A DNA stretch of 64,000 nt from SZUA-36 sp963759155 (GTDB lineage: Bacteria; Pseudomonadota; Gammaproteobacteria; Xanthomonadales; SZUA-36), in assembly GCA_963759155.1 (NCBI GenBank), contig CAVWXX010000016.1, positions 1-64,000 of the forward strand. Reading direction: 5' to 3'. Each line of letters opens with the position of its first letter. The stretch's first letter is position 1. Made by a program: the position numbers and the translations under genes. Below are positions 7,562-15,100 of the stretch, one piece after another. Below the pieces are notes generated by a model. The model did no database searches and had not been told where the DNA came from. It saw only the letters and a program-made list of their open reading frames with translations.

Positions 7562-8146
7562 ATGAACAGCCCAAGACCAGACTATTTCAAACCAACCACA
7601 CCCATTGAGGCGGTTTTGCGCCGGATCAAGGGCAATTTGCGTCGCGCCATGGTGGTCGCTGCGGTGGAAAAGGAAGGCATAGAAAGCATTCCCGAGCCCT
7701 GGTTGGCACACGACCTTTCCGATCTGTTGAAAAACCAGTTAGGCAGGCAGCAACCAAACTACCGGGGCGGAGAAGATCTACCGGATCTTTTTGAGGATGA
7801 GGTAGAGATTGCCCGCCACAGCCTGGTAGACAGCGTACATGGCGAAGTTATCAGTTTGCGAGCTCGTCGCGATGAAGATGACAGGACGATCCTGCTGAGG
7901 ATTGTCGACGAGTACGGCGAGATATCGGAAGAAGAGTACAAGCTCGAAAAGAGCAGCTTTTCCTCACCGCTGACAGCAGAGGAAGTACTCCAGGTCTTTA
8001 ACAATTCGGAACCTTGTGTTTGCCTGCAATCCTGTGAGCAACGGTTCAGTCGGATTTCTACCCCGGGCTGGACGAGCTTGCTGACAGGCTCAACATCAAG
8101 CAGGTTTGGGAAGGATAAATTCGATCTATGTAATTACAGGGGTTGA
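7562..8146 (+). CDS. Hypothetical protein with a likely C-terminal frameshift
   Basis: ATG 7562 has a strong AGAGGAG site in the repeated leader. The first 150 or so residues look like normal coding sequence: acidic, no signal peptide, with a central part RHSLVDSVHGEV and PLTAEEVLQVF. From about 8034-8050 the frame becomes poor, while another frame reads ATVQSDFYPGLDELADRL and ends at a stop at 8118. I infer a one-base frameshift there. The family is not recognised. It may be a decayed gene or a sequencing error. Confidence 0.5.
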   Translation: MNSPRPDYFKPTTPIEAVLRRIKGNLRRAMVVAAVEKEGIESIPEPWLAHDLSDLLKNQLGRQQPNYRGGEDLPDLFEDEVEIARHSLVDSVHGEVISLRARRDEDDRTILLRIVDEYGEISEEEYKLEKSSFSSPLTAEEVLQVFNNSEPCVCLQSCEQRFSRISTPGWTSLLTGSTSSRFGKDKFDLCNYRG

Positions 8147-8233
8147 CCGGCCTCGTCATATGACAAACCCGGTCCGGTATTTGATATCCAGATTGTACGC
8201 CGGGGCATTTCGTCCGAAGTACTAAAGAGGAGC
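8142..8233 (+). repeat. Repeated 5' leader, copy 2
   Basis: Second copy of the leader at 7465-7557. It overlaps the last bases of the upstream frame and carries the AGAGGAG site for ATG 8239. Confidence 0.85.
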
Positions 8234-8238
8234 AATCC

Positions 8239-8802
8239 ATGTCTATTACACGCAGGCAATTCCTGTTGTCCACAGCCGGTGCTGCCGCTGGCTTTATTCT
8301 TCCTTCTTACTACACCCGTGCTTTGGAGTTTCTCGATCGGTTTGACGAGCCGCTGTTAGAGCCACCCAGGATTGTGCGGGAGGAGCTGATCGTTTGTTAC
8401 GACCGTGACGGCGAGCTGAACCTTGGTGACCCTTACAGCGAGCCGCCGCCAATGAGTTGGCGTGAATATGCTGATAAGTATTACTGCGGTAATTTGCAGG
8501 AGTTTAGCGAGAACTGGGAACTGGAAAGGTGGCAGCTTGATGAAGAGGCACCCTGGGATGTTGTAGCGGATGCCTTTATTCGCAACGACAGCCCCAGTGC
8601 AAAGGCCTATCGCTTACTGGAATCGCTGGATCTGGGGCCTGAGCTCACGGGGCATGATGCAGTCGGAGGCCTGATCTTCACCGATGGCGCCTGCCCGGGC
8701 AATGATTACCTGGGAGTGAGCGCAGAAAGTGACATCACGCTGAGCCTCCTTCAGCAAAGGCTGAATGATCTGGGCACAGGCATCCGCATTGGTTTTGGGT
8801 GA
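8239..8802 (+). CDS. Tat-exported hypothetical protein
   Basis: The product is 187 residues. The N-terminus has a twin-arginine motif (ITRRQFLLS) followed by an Ala- and Gly-rich hydrophobic stretch, the mark of Tat export to the periplasm as a folded protein. The mature part is acidic, with Glu-Pro-rich segments and four Cys. I do not recognise a domain. The start is fixed by AGAGGAG in the repeated leader. After the stop, 200 bases carry a short open stretch resembling the end of the 7562 gene (SLDELIR) and then the dispersed repeat at 8871. Confidence 0.7.
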   Translation: MSITRRQFLLSTAGAAAGFILPSYYTRALEFLDRFDEPLLEPPRIVREELIVCYDRDGELNLGDPYSEPPPMSWREYADKYYCGNLQEFSENWELERWQLDEEAPWDVVADAFIRNDSPSAKAYRLLESLDLGPELTGHDAVGGLIFTDGACPGNDYLGVSAESDITLSLLQQRLNDLGTGIRIGFG

Positions 8803-8870
8803 TTGAATGCACCAGAGATGCCAGTCTGGACGAGCTTATCAGGGCCAAGGTGACATTTCCGCTGTCCCAC

Positions 8871-8963
8871 AATTAGCCACGACCGAAATTCCCTACAAGC
8901 TTGAAAAGCGATTGCCGATATTTATGGCTGACTGACTGGTTCATATTAATCCTATGAAAACTT
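8871..8963 (+). repeat. Dispersed TA-associated repeat, copy a
   Basis: This segment is alignable with 9508-9597 over about 92 bases. Its core CCGATATTTAT is followed by GACTGG and CATATT, then ATGAAA. It ends about 40 bases before the truncated higB at 9005. Confidence 0.7.
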
Positions 8964-9004
8964 TGCTTTCGCTTAAGTGTAGCTAATAAGCTACAAAATA
9001 TTGT

Positions 9005-9175
9005 ATGCTTGAATATAGGCTCCAGGAGTACTTAACCAATAACGGCAAAAGCCCGTTTAACGAATGGTTGCTAGCACTCCGGGATATACGGGCCCGCGCA
9101 CGGGTTAGAACAAGGCTCGATAGGGCTAGCCTTGGAAACCTGGGTGATTACAGGAGGCGTGAAAATGGCGACTAG
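9005..9175 (+). pseudogene. Truncated HigB/RelE-type toxin
   Basis: The frame from ATG 9005 encodes only 56 residues. It matches the first half of the phage-derived HigB family (addiction module killer proteins, normally 95-100 residues): a short strand, then SPFNEWLLALRDIRARARV and RLDRASLGNLGDYR. Right after GNLGDY, where the family continues with the conserved G-x-G and ELR-type catalytic half, the sequence runs into the ribosome binding site and start of the antitoxin. The C-terminal half is deleted, so toxicity is very unlikely. The partner antitoxin is intact. Confidence 0.75.
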
Positions 9176-9476
9176 CAGAAAGTACCAGGATAGTTTGGTC
9201 GAAGCTCTGCGCGATCCAAAAGAGGCAGCAGCCTATCTGGATGCTGCGCTCGAAGCGGGTGATCGGGGTGCATTTTTGCTGGCGATTCGCAACGTGATTG
9301 ACGCGTTGGGTGGAATGACGCAAATGGCACGTCATACTGGTTTGAACCGGGAAAACCTCTACCGCGTCTTGTCTGATCAAGGTAACCCGGAGCTCAAAAG
9401 TTTGGAAAAACTGCTCAAGGGAATGGGTTTGAGGTTGGCGGTAGAGGTTGATCAGGAGTTAAACCACGTAGCCTGA
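9165..9476 (+). CDS. HigA-type antitoxin (addiction module antidote)
   Basis: The product is 103 residues from ATG 9165, with CAGGAGG upstream, and overlaps the end of the toxin remnant by 11 bases. It matches the HTH antitoxin family paired with HigB-like killers: an N-terminal EALRDPKEAAAYLDAAL, then an HTH (GGMTQMARHTGLNRENLYR) and LEKLLKGMGLRLAVEV. It would bind the promoter and neutralise the toxin. The toxin here is truncated, so it now acts as an orphan DNA-binding protein or as an antidote to a toxin made elsewhere. Confidence 0.85.
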   Translation: MATSRKYQDSLVEALRDPKEAAAYLDAALEAGDRGAFLLAIRNVIDALGGMTQMARHTGLNRENLYRVLSDQGNPELKSLEKLLKGMGLRLAVEVDQELNHVA

Positions 9477-9507
9477 AAAAGCGTAATCGATCTTTGTCTG
9501 TTTCTGC

Positions 9508-9597
9508 AATTAATCACAACTGAAAACGCCTACAAACTTGAAGGGCACTCACTGATATTCATTGCTGCAAACTCCATTCATATTTAGTGGATGAAAT
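9508..9597 (+). repeat. Dispersed TA-associated repeat, copy b
   Basis: Best match to copy a over its whole length (shared CCTACAA, CTTGAA, GATATTCAT, TCATATT, ATGAAA). It ends about ten bases before the promoter of the BrnA-type gene at 9643. Confidence 0.7.
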
Positions 9598-9607
9598 TAC
9601 GATCCAC

Positions 9608-9636
9608 TTGCCGCGTACACCAAATGTACATACAAT
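9608..9636 (+). promoter_or_regulatory. Promoter of BrnA-type gene with internal repeat
   Basis: TTGCCG (9608-9613) and TACAAT (9631-9636) are 17 bases apart. A short inverted repeat GTAC-N7-GTAC lies in the spacer. The start codon at 9643 is only seven bases past the -10 box, so the transcript has a very short leader or none. Confidence 0.5.
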
Positions 9637-9642
9637 TAGATA

Positions 9643-9891
9643 ATGAATGAAGATTTCAGCAAAGGGAAGCGCGGTGCTTTAGTAAGGACGGATCCTAACA
9701 AAATTCGTATTACCATCAGGCTTGATGGCGACATCGTCGAGTACTTTAAAAAGCGGGTGCATGATGCAGGTGGAGGGAATTATCAAACGTTGATGAATGA
9801 TGCATTGCGCCATTACATTCAATCCGAGACCGAACCTCTGGAAGACACATTGCGGAAAGTAATACGGGAAGAGCTTCACAGGACCAGTTAA
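9643..9891 (+). CDS. Solitary BrnA-type (DUF4415) antitoxin
   Basis: The product is 82 residues. The N-terminal DFSKGKRGA, the strand KIRITIRLDGDIVEYFKKR and the helix YQTLMNDALRHYI fit the ribbon-helix-helix antitoxins of the BrnA family (COG3514). BrnA normally follows the BrnT toxin gene. Here there is no brnT; the gene is preceded directly by a promoter and the dispersed repeat. A paralogue in the same situation is at 19369. Its role is probably DNA binding and autoregulation. Confidence 0.8.
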   Translation: MNEDFSKGKRGALVRTDPNKIRITIRLDGDIVEYFKKRVHDAGGGNYQTLMNDALRHYIQSETEPLEDTLRKVIREELHRTS

Positions 9892-9912
9892 CTCAGAGGT
9901 GTTTGGTACATA

Positions 9913-10731
9913 ATGTATTCTTTGATCGAGGCTTCTTCACCTTTGAGGAATTTACGGCCTGATAAGCACGTGCCCAAAAAAGATATCGAATATTTATACA
10001 CCCGTTCTGTAAAACTTCCTGCGCTGTTCTACGGAATTGATGGCTGCCCATCGGGTTGGTTCTACGTCGGGACTGATATTGATGGTAAGTGCCAGTTTGG
10101 CGTCCTCGAAAACTTTTCGGATATTAGTCTATTTACAAACTGTGCAAAGCTGATCCTGGTAGATATCCCAATCGGCCTGCTTTCTTCCGGAAACCCCAGG
10201 CGTTTGTGCGACACAGCGGCCAGGAAAGCCATATCACCAAGAGGTTCATCAGTTTTTCCGGCACCCGCGCGGGCGGCTCTGCGGGAACATTCCTATATTG
10301 AAGGCAGCGAAGCAAACCGCCAGGCCGTGGGCAAGAAACTCTCAAAACAAACCTGGAACATCGTGCCCAAGATCCGCGAAGTGGATGAGTACATGCGCTC
10401 GCAGGATCTGCAGGAAAAAGTCAGGGAGATGCACCCCGAGGTGGCATTCTGGGCTTTGAATGATCGCAAGCCATTGCATTACGGCAAAAAGAAACAGGAA
10501 GGCAGGGAAGAAAGGCTCGAGATACTGACAAGGTTTCTTCCATCCGCCCGGGATTGCTACAAGGACGCACTCAATACCTATAAACGCAAAGACGTCGCGG
10601 CCGACGATATATTGGATGCCATGGTGGGGGCGGTAACTGCGATGCATTTTCCCCGTATCAAAACGATGCCTGAAAACCCGGCCAGGGATGAAGAAGGGCT
10701 TGCGATGGAGATTGTTTACGCTTTGATTTAA
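9913..10731 (+). CDS. DUF429 family protein, predicted RNase H-fold nuclease
   Basis: The product is up to 272 residues. The domain starts near residue 40 with YGIDGCPSGWFYV, followed by LILVDIPIGL, the RLCDTAARK region, SSVFPAPARAAL, EVHPE-like MHPEVAFWAL and a C-terminal VAADDILDAMVGA, all typical of DUF429 (COG2410). The conserved acidic residues (D in GIDG, D in VDIP, D in DDILDA) fit a metal-dependent RNase H-like fold, but no activity is established. The first 35 residues look non-homologous, and an internal start is possible. It lies 21 bases after the BrnA-type gene. Confidence 0.85.
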   Translation: MYSLIEASSPLRNLRPDKHVPKKDIEYLYTRSVKLPALFYGIDGCPSGWFYVGTDIDGKCQFGVLENFSDISLFTNCAKLILVDIPIGLLSSGNPRRLCDTAARKAISPRGSSVFPAPARAALREHSYIEGSEANRQAVGKKLSKQTWNIVPKIREVDEYMRSQDLQEKVREMHPEVAFWALNDRKPLHYGKKKQEGREERLEILTRFLPSARDCYKDALNTYKRKDVAADDILDAMVGAVTAMHFPRIKTMPENPARDEEGLAMEIVYALI

Positions 10732-10754
10732 CGCTTTCCACTTTTCGCACACGC

Positions 10755-10839
10755 AGCAACTGATCTCACTTACAGATAAAGAAACCAATACCGATATTCA
10801 TCGGTAATTGATTAGCGCATATTCTTTTTGATGAAAACT
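10755..10839 (+). repeat. Dispersed TA-associated repeat, copy c
   Basis: It contains ACCGATATTCATCGGT, then GATTAG, CATATT and GATGAAAAC. It lies just before the promoter of the toxin gene at 10878. The left part is more diverged than in copies a and b. Confidence 0.6.
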
Positions 10840-10845
10840 CTGCTC

Positions 10846-10873
10846 TTGAAAATATACGGCAATGCCGTATAAT
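10846..10873 (+). promoter_or_regulatory. TA promoter with palindromic operator in the spacer
   Basis: TTGAAA (10846-10851) and TATAAT (10868-10873) are 16 bases apart. A perfect palindrome TATACGGCA-A-TGCCGTATA spans 10853-10871, between and over the -10 box. This fits repression by the antitoxin encoded at 11185. Confidence 0.8.
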
Positions 10874-10877
10874 ATTG

Positions 10878-11192
10878 ATGTTCACTTTCATTGAAACACG
10901 GCTATTTTCACGCCTGGTGCGGAATTACCTAAGCGAAGATGATTACTGTAAGTTACAAAGTGAGCTGATAGAAAACCCCGAAGCTGGCGCGGTGGTTTGT
11001 GGCTCTGGAGGTGTTAGGAAGCTTCGATGGGCTGCGACCGGACGCGGGAAGCGTGGTGGATACCGGGTTATTTACTTTGTGCGCCGCCCTGAGAGCATCA
11101 TTTGGATGCTTACGATCTATCCAAAAAACGTGACTGATTCAATCCCGGGGCATGTGTTGAAGAAAATTCGTGAGGAAATCGAAAATGATTGA
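10878..11192 (+). CDS. RelE/HigB2-family toxin
   Basis: The product is 104 residues from ATG 10878; a TTG just before it is not needed. The pattern fits the RelE-like mRNA interferase family of HigB2 type: a helical start, then GSGGVRKLRWAATGRGKRGGYRVIYF and WMLTIYPKN. The Arg/Lys residues and the Tyr in GGYRVIYF are the usual functional residues of this group. Unlike the neighbouring modules, this toxin appears full length. It overlaps the antitoxin by eight bases. Confidence 0.85.
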   Translation: MFTFIETRLFSRLVRNYLSEDDYCKLQSELIENPEAGAVVCGSGGVRKLRWAATGRGKRGGYRVIYFVRRPESIIWMLTIYPKNVTDSIPGHVLKKIREEIEND

Positions 11193-11454
11193 AGAAAGAG
11201 ACATCGGCGCCGAAATCCTGAGCGGAATTCGCGAGCTCAAACGGGGAAAAACAGGGCGGGTAGTGAATGTGCCTGCAGTTGCAGAGGTGCGCCGCAAGAC
11301 AGGATTATCACAATCGCGGTTTGCCACTTTGCTCGGGGTATCCGTTCGAACGCTCCAGGATTGGGAGCAAGGGCGCCGCTCACCTTCCGGGGCTGCGCGG
11401 ACATTGCTTCTGATTGCTCATAAAAACCCGATGGCTTTGTTGGAAGTTGCTTGA
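11185..11454 (+). CDS. HigA2-type HTH antitoxin
   Basis: The product is 89 residues from ATG 11185, which overlaps the toxin stop. The C-terminal half is a canonical Xre-type HTH (RRKTGLSQSRFATLLGVSVRT followed by LQDWEQGRRSPSG). The N-terminal IGAEILSGIRELKRGK probably wraps the toxin. With the toxin at 10878 it forms an intact type II module, probably autoregulated at the palindrome at 10853. Confidence 0.9.
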   Translation: MIEERDIGAEILSGIRELKRGKTGRVVNVPAVAEVRRKTGLSQSRFATLLGVSVRTLQDWEQGRRSPSGAARTLLLIAHKNPMALLEVA

Positions 11455-11512
11455 GTGCTGCCAGACCGAGTATTTCAAAAAAAGAACGTGAACATTACGA
11501 GAGCAACCAAAC

Positions 11513-11698
11513 ATGAAAAAGGAATACGATTTTACTGAGGGTGAACGCGGTAAGTACGCAAGGCGTTTTGAGAAAGGAACAAACCTCGTTCTGTTAGAGC
11601 CTGAAGTTGCTAAGTACTTTCCTACTGCGAAGTCGGTAAACCGGGCTTTAAAGCGTCTCATTTCCGAGGGGAAGATTGACCTGCCGCATAAGAGTTGA
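11513..11698 (+). CDS. Small CopG-like or antitoxin-like protein
   Basis: The product is 61 residues. The start YDFTEGERGKYARRF resembles the N-terminal tail of BrnA-type antitoxins (YDFSKGKRG). The rest (LVLLEPEVAKYFPTAKSVNRALKRLI) reads like a ribbon-helix-helix unit. No toxin partner is visible: it is followed by the 3.58-kb duplication. This looks like another lone antitoxin, with low certainty. Confidence 0.6.
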   Translation: MKKEYDFTEGERGKYARRFEKGTNLVLLEPEVAKYFPTAKSVNRALKRLISEGKIDLPHKS

Positions 11699-11742
11699 AA
11701 TCGCCGCAAGACGCGCCTTCCACATATTTTCTATTAAATGAA

Positions 11743-11994
11743 TCAATAGAGCTTAAGAATACGAAGCATATCCGTTCCACCACTCGTCTGGTTATGACCA
11801 GCGGTAAGGATGACTAAATCACCCGGTTTCGCAAAACCCAGTTCGAGCAGACAAGTCGTTGCAAAATCTATCTTGGCGCGGTCGCCTGGCTCCCCTTTGT
11901 ACGATACCGCTTCAACGCCCCAGTTCATCGATAACCTTCGTGCTACCTTTTCGGTACCGCTGACAGACAATATGGGGCAACTTGGGCGGTGCTT
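11743..11994 (-). pseudogene. Pyruvate kinase 3'-end fragment 1
   Basis: About 84 C-terminal codons of the pyruvate kinase found in full at 13231 are repeated here in the same orientation, including the stop. Homology stops abruptly at about 11994. The fragment and the full gene flank the MNT/HEPN pair as long direct repeats. Confidence 0.85.
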
Positions 11995-12110
11995 TTCCTA
12001 CCATTCTTTAGTCACAAGCGACTTCCCGTTCAGACCTGGCTTGAATTAGACTTGTCATGCAATGAATCGAACAATACTTTTGTTTAACAATCCAAGTACG
12101 AACATTTCAC

Positions 12111-12153
12111 TTGAACATGCCCAATATAGGCATTAACATGCCCAATATGGGCA
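12111..12153 (+). promoter_or_regulatory. MNT/HEPN promoter with two operator palindromes, unit A
   Basis: TTGAAC (12111-12116) and TAACAT (12134-12139) are 17 bases apart. TGCCCAATATAGGCA (12118-12132) fills the spacer and TGCCCAATATGGGCA (12139-12153) lies at the likely transcription start. The open frame can be read from the TTG of the -35 box, but these bases are better explained as promoter and operators. Confidence 0.7.
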
Positions 12154-12191
12154 CTACGCAGATCAGATCAGAACAAGGTCAGTCACTCAGT

Positions 12192-12773
12192 ATGGTGGAC
12201 GCACTCTTTTCCAAAACTCAACAAAATGTTCTGGCACTGCTCTTTGGGCAGTCCGGACAAAGCTTCTACACCAATGAAATCATCAGGAGGTCAGGTGGTG
12301 GCTCTGGCGCCGTTCAAAGGGAGCTTTCACGTCTGGTGCGCAGTGGCTTGGCGACAGTAAAACGTATTGGTTCGCAAAACCACTATCAGGCCAATCCAGA
12401 TGCACCATTGTTTGCAGAGCTTTGCTCCATTATTAACAAGACGGTGGCTTTGGTTGAGCCTCTTAAAGCGGTATTGCAGCCATTTTTAACACATATTGAC
12501 CTGGCATTTGTGTATGGTTCAGTGGCAAAAAAAAGCGACACCGCATCCAGTGACATTGACCTGATGATCATCAGCGACAGTCTGACTTATGCTGATATTT
12601 TTCCGGTCCTGGAAGAGGTTTCCGGGAAATTGCAAAGAAACATCCAGCCAACTATTTATTCAATGGAAGAGCTGACCAAAAGGATTGAATCCGACAACTC
12701 GTTTATCAAACGCGTGCTCGACCAACCCAAAGTCTGGATCATAGGGAAGGATAGTGAACTCCCCACTGGATAA
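12192..12773 (+). CDS. MNT-type nucleotidyltransferase with N-terminal HTH, unit A
   Basis: The start was set at ATG 12192, because the 27 residues upstream overlap the promoter palindromes. The product is about 193 residues: an N-terminal winged helix (about 1-70, NVLALLFGQ to GSQNHYQANP) and a minimal nucleotidyltransferase domain with YGSVAKKSDTASSDIDLMI (G-S followed by the two catalytic Asp). In known MNT-HEPN systems this protein is the antitoxin and AMPylates the HEPN toxin; the HTH would bind the operators. It overlaps the HEPN gene by 20 bases. An identical copy is at 15775. Confidence 0.85.
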   Translation: MVDALFSKTQQNVLALLFGQSGQSFYTNEIIRRSGGGSGAVQRELSRLVRSGLATVKRIGSQNHYQANPDAPLFAELCSIINKTVALVEPLKAVLQPFLTHIDLAFVYGSVAKKSDTASSDIDLMIISDSLTYADIFPVLEEVSGKLQRNIQPTIYSMEELTKRIESDNSFIKRVLDQPKVWIIGKDSELPTG

Positions 12774-13173
12774 TCTAACGGGGCATAGTGGATCGTTGGC
12801 AGTGGAGCCGCCTGACCGTAATGAATTCAATGGCCTGAAAAGATCAGGTCTTGCCCGTCTGCATGATGCCGCAAACACAGGACTCTCTTTGGAAAGCCGC
12901 TTTGATCTGGCCTATAACGCTGCACATGCATTATGTTTGGCCGCTTTAAGAAGTCACGGCTATCGACCAAAAAATCGTTACATCGTATTTCAAGTGGTGC
13001 CGCATACACTTGGATTGGGCCCGGAAGTTTGGCGAATCTTGGCAAAAGCGCATGACACCCGCAATTTGGGAGAATATGAGGGAGACTTAAATGTAGACCA
13101 ACGACTGGTGACTGATTTGGTCACAGCCGTTCAAGCAGTGTCGGCAGCGGTACAACAACTGGTTATACCGTGA
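12754..13173 (+). CDS. HEPN-like partner of MNT protein, unit A
   Basis: The product is 139 residues from GTG 12754 (AAGGATA upstream), overlapping the MNT gene. It is helical. FDLAYNAAHALCLAAL, a VFQVVPHTLGLG stretch and DTRNLGEYEGDL fit the HEPN-type partners encoded next to such nucleotidyltransferases. The usual HEPN RNase motif R-x4-6-H is not evident; the R-N of DTRNLGEYEG may be its degenerate form, so RNase activity is uncertain. Both proteins probably form a toxin-antitoxin-like pair. Confidence 0.75.
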   Translation: MNSPLDNLTGHSGSLAVEPPDRNEFNGLKRSGLARLHDAANTGLSLESRFDLAYNAAHALCLAALRSHGYRPKNRYIVFQVVPHTLGLGPEVWRILAKAHDTRNLGEYEGDLNVDQRLVTDLVTAVQAVSAAVQQLVIP

Positions 13174-13230
13174 ATGGTATCCGGCCCCTTTTTCTCCTCT
13201 TCCTCGAGACTGGCAAGCCTGCCAAATTAA

Positions 13231-14692
13231 TCAATAGAGCTTAAGAATACGAAGCATATCCGTGCCACCACTCGTCTGGTTATGACCAGCGGTCAGGATG
13301 ACTGAATCACCCGGTTTCGCAAAACCCAGTTCAAGTAGACAGGTTGTTGCAAAATCTATCTTGGCGCGGTCGCCTGGCTCCCCTTTGTACGATACCGCTT
13401 CAACGCCCCAGTTCATCGATAACCTTCGCGCTACCTTCTCGGTGCCGCTGACCGACAATATGGGGCAACTTGGACGGTGCTTGGAGATCAGCCGTGATGT
13501 AAAGCCGCTATCACTAAGGCTGATAATCGCGGTGGCTTCAAGATCTTTTGCCATCGTCGTCGCAGCACTGCCAATGGCCTCAGCCACCACATTGGTTGAG
13601 TGAAATGGAATTTTCTGCAAATAGCCAAACTCTTCAAGGTTGGATTCGGTGGTTAATGCAAGGGAATGCATGGTTTTAACTGCTTCAACCGGGTACTCAC
13701 CCGCTGCAGTTTCGCCGGACAGCATGATGGCTGAGCTTCCATCGAGAATTGCATTGGCAACATCACTGGCCTCGGCCCTTGTCGGGCGGGGATTGTGTTG
13801 CATGGAAGCCAACATCTGCGTGGCTGTAATGACGGGTTTACCTGCCATGACCGTATTCCGGATCATTTTTTTCTGCGTGCCGGGAACTTCACCAAAAGGC
13901 AGCTCAACCCCGAGATCACCACGCGCCACCATCATGCCATCGGCAGCCTCGATGATCTCCTCCATGTTATCCACACCCGTACGGTTCTCAATCTTGGCAA
14001 TAATTGGCGTATCCATATCCAGGTCTGCAAGGATTTCACGTATTCGGCGGATGTCCTCAGCCGACTGTACAAATGAGGCAGCGATATAATCCACATCATT
14101 GGCTGCAGCAAACTCAATTTCACCAATAAGATCCGCGCGGTTCTCGGGCCCCGCTGCAGTCATGGAAAGCTCTGTATCCGGTAAGTTAACCCCCTTGCGT
14201 GCACCAAGAATGCCGCCATGGATAACGCGGCAGGAAATCTCTTTCTCCGATGTTGCAACAACACTGTAGTTCAATCGCGCCATCATCGAGCAGTATCACA
14301 TCATCGACAGAGACTTCATTGGGTAATTTTGCATAGGAAATTGATACACCGGTCTCGTCACCTGCCCTTTCATCTGTCCACAAGCTGAAATTCATACCCC
14401 GGTTCAGGTCAACATAGCTGTTTTTCAGTAGACCTGTTCGAATTTCAATGCCACGTGTATCGATCATAATGGCTACCCGCCTGCCGGCGAGCCTGGATGC
14501 TTCGCGAATTCGTTCTATGCGCTGTGCATGCTCGTCAAAGCTGCCATGGGAAAGATTGAGGCGAGCCACGTTCATGCCGTTTTCTATCATCCGGGTCAGG
14601 ATCGAAACATCATCACTTGCCGGGCCAATGGTGGCAATAATTTTTGTTTGACGGAAAAGGACGCTCTTATTCATGTTATTCCTGATGTTCAA
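13231..14692 (-). pseudogene. pyk: Pyruvate kinase with frameshift, unit A
   Basis: Together the two frames give a nearly full pyruvate kinase of about 480 residues (last step of glycolysis, PEP to pyruvate). Seen in order: RQTKIIATIGPAS and LNLSHGS; DTRGIEIRTG (the usual DTKGPEIR has lost its Pro); GARKGVNLPDTELS; IIAKIENRTGVDN; VARGDLGVELPF; ATQMLASM; and DGSSAIMLSGETAAG. A one-base insertion near 14275 shifts the frame after DDGAIEL, where SVVATSEKEISCR should follow. The catalytic Lys/Asp/Glu set looks retained, but the product would be truncated. A functional pyk is probably elsewhere. Confidence 0.85.
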
Positions 14693-14822
14693 CTGTAGAG
14701 CAGTATTGTATGTCCAGGCTCGTCAATTGCGAAGGCGTCGTATCCACTTGCGTGCGAGCTGTTTGACAAGCCGTATCGATCAACATACCGTAACACTCAG
14801 GTTCGAACGATAAGGATATGTT

Positions 14823-15029
14823 GTGACGGTTGTAACAGTTTCGGCTAAATATCAGATAGTTATACCCAAGGTTTTTAGGGAGTCAGTGGGTATTGTGCCT
14901 GGTCAAAAAGTACAAATGCTAACGTTTGGTAATCGCATTGCGTTAATTCCAATCAAACCGATGAAAGAGTTGAGAGGCTTTTTGCAGGGGATAGATACAA
15001 ACGTTAGAAGGGAAATAGACAGCTTGTGA
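14823..15029 (+). CDS. AbrB/VapB-type antitoxin, unit A
   Basis: The product is 68 residues from GTG 14823. It is a swapped-hairpin AbrB-fold antitoxin: VTVSAKYQIVIPKVFRESVG, then PGQKVQMLTFGNRIALIP, and a C-terminal toxin-binding tail. TTGACA (14763) and a weak TACCGT 17 bases later form a possible promoter. Its stop overlaps the start of what remains of a vapC gene, so the antitoxin has no working partner here. Confidence 0.85.
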   Translation: MTVVTVSAKYQIVIPKVFRESVGIVPGQKVQMLTFGNRIALIPIKPMKELRGFLQGIDTNVRREIDSL

Positions 15030-15100
15030 ATGTTGTTGATTCTTCGGCGCACGTAAACAAACACCAGGAGCAAACCCTTGACCAGATCTCTGAGCACTAA
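15026..15100 (+). pseudogene. VapC stub, unit A
   Basis: GTG 15026 overlaps the antitoxin stop (GTGA) in the usual VapBC layout. The first eight codons read VNVVDSSA, the normal start of a VapC PIN-domain toxin with its first catalytic Asp. After this the sequence is unrelated and the frame ends at 15100 inside the secreted-protein gene. More than 100 residues of toxin are missing. Confidence 0.65.

Noticed and set aside
12111..12191. 27-residue N-terminal extension of the MNT protein from TTG 12111
   Set aside because: These bases form the -35, -10 and two palindromes; the repeated MPNIG/MPNMG residues simply translate the operators.
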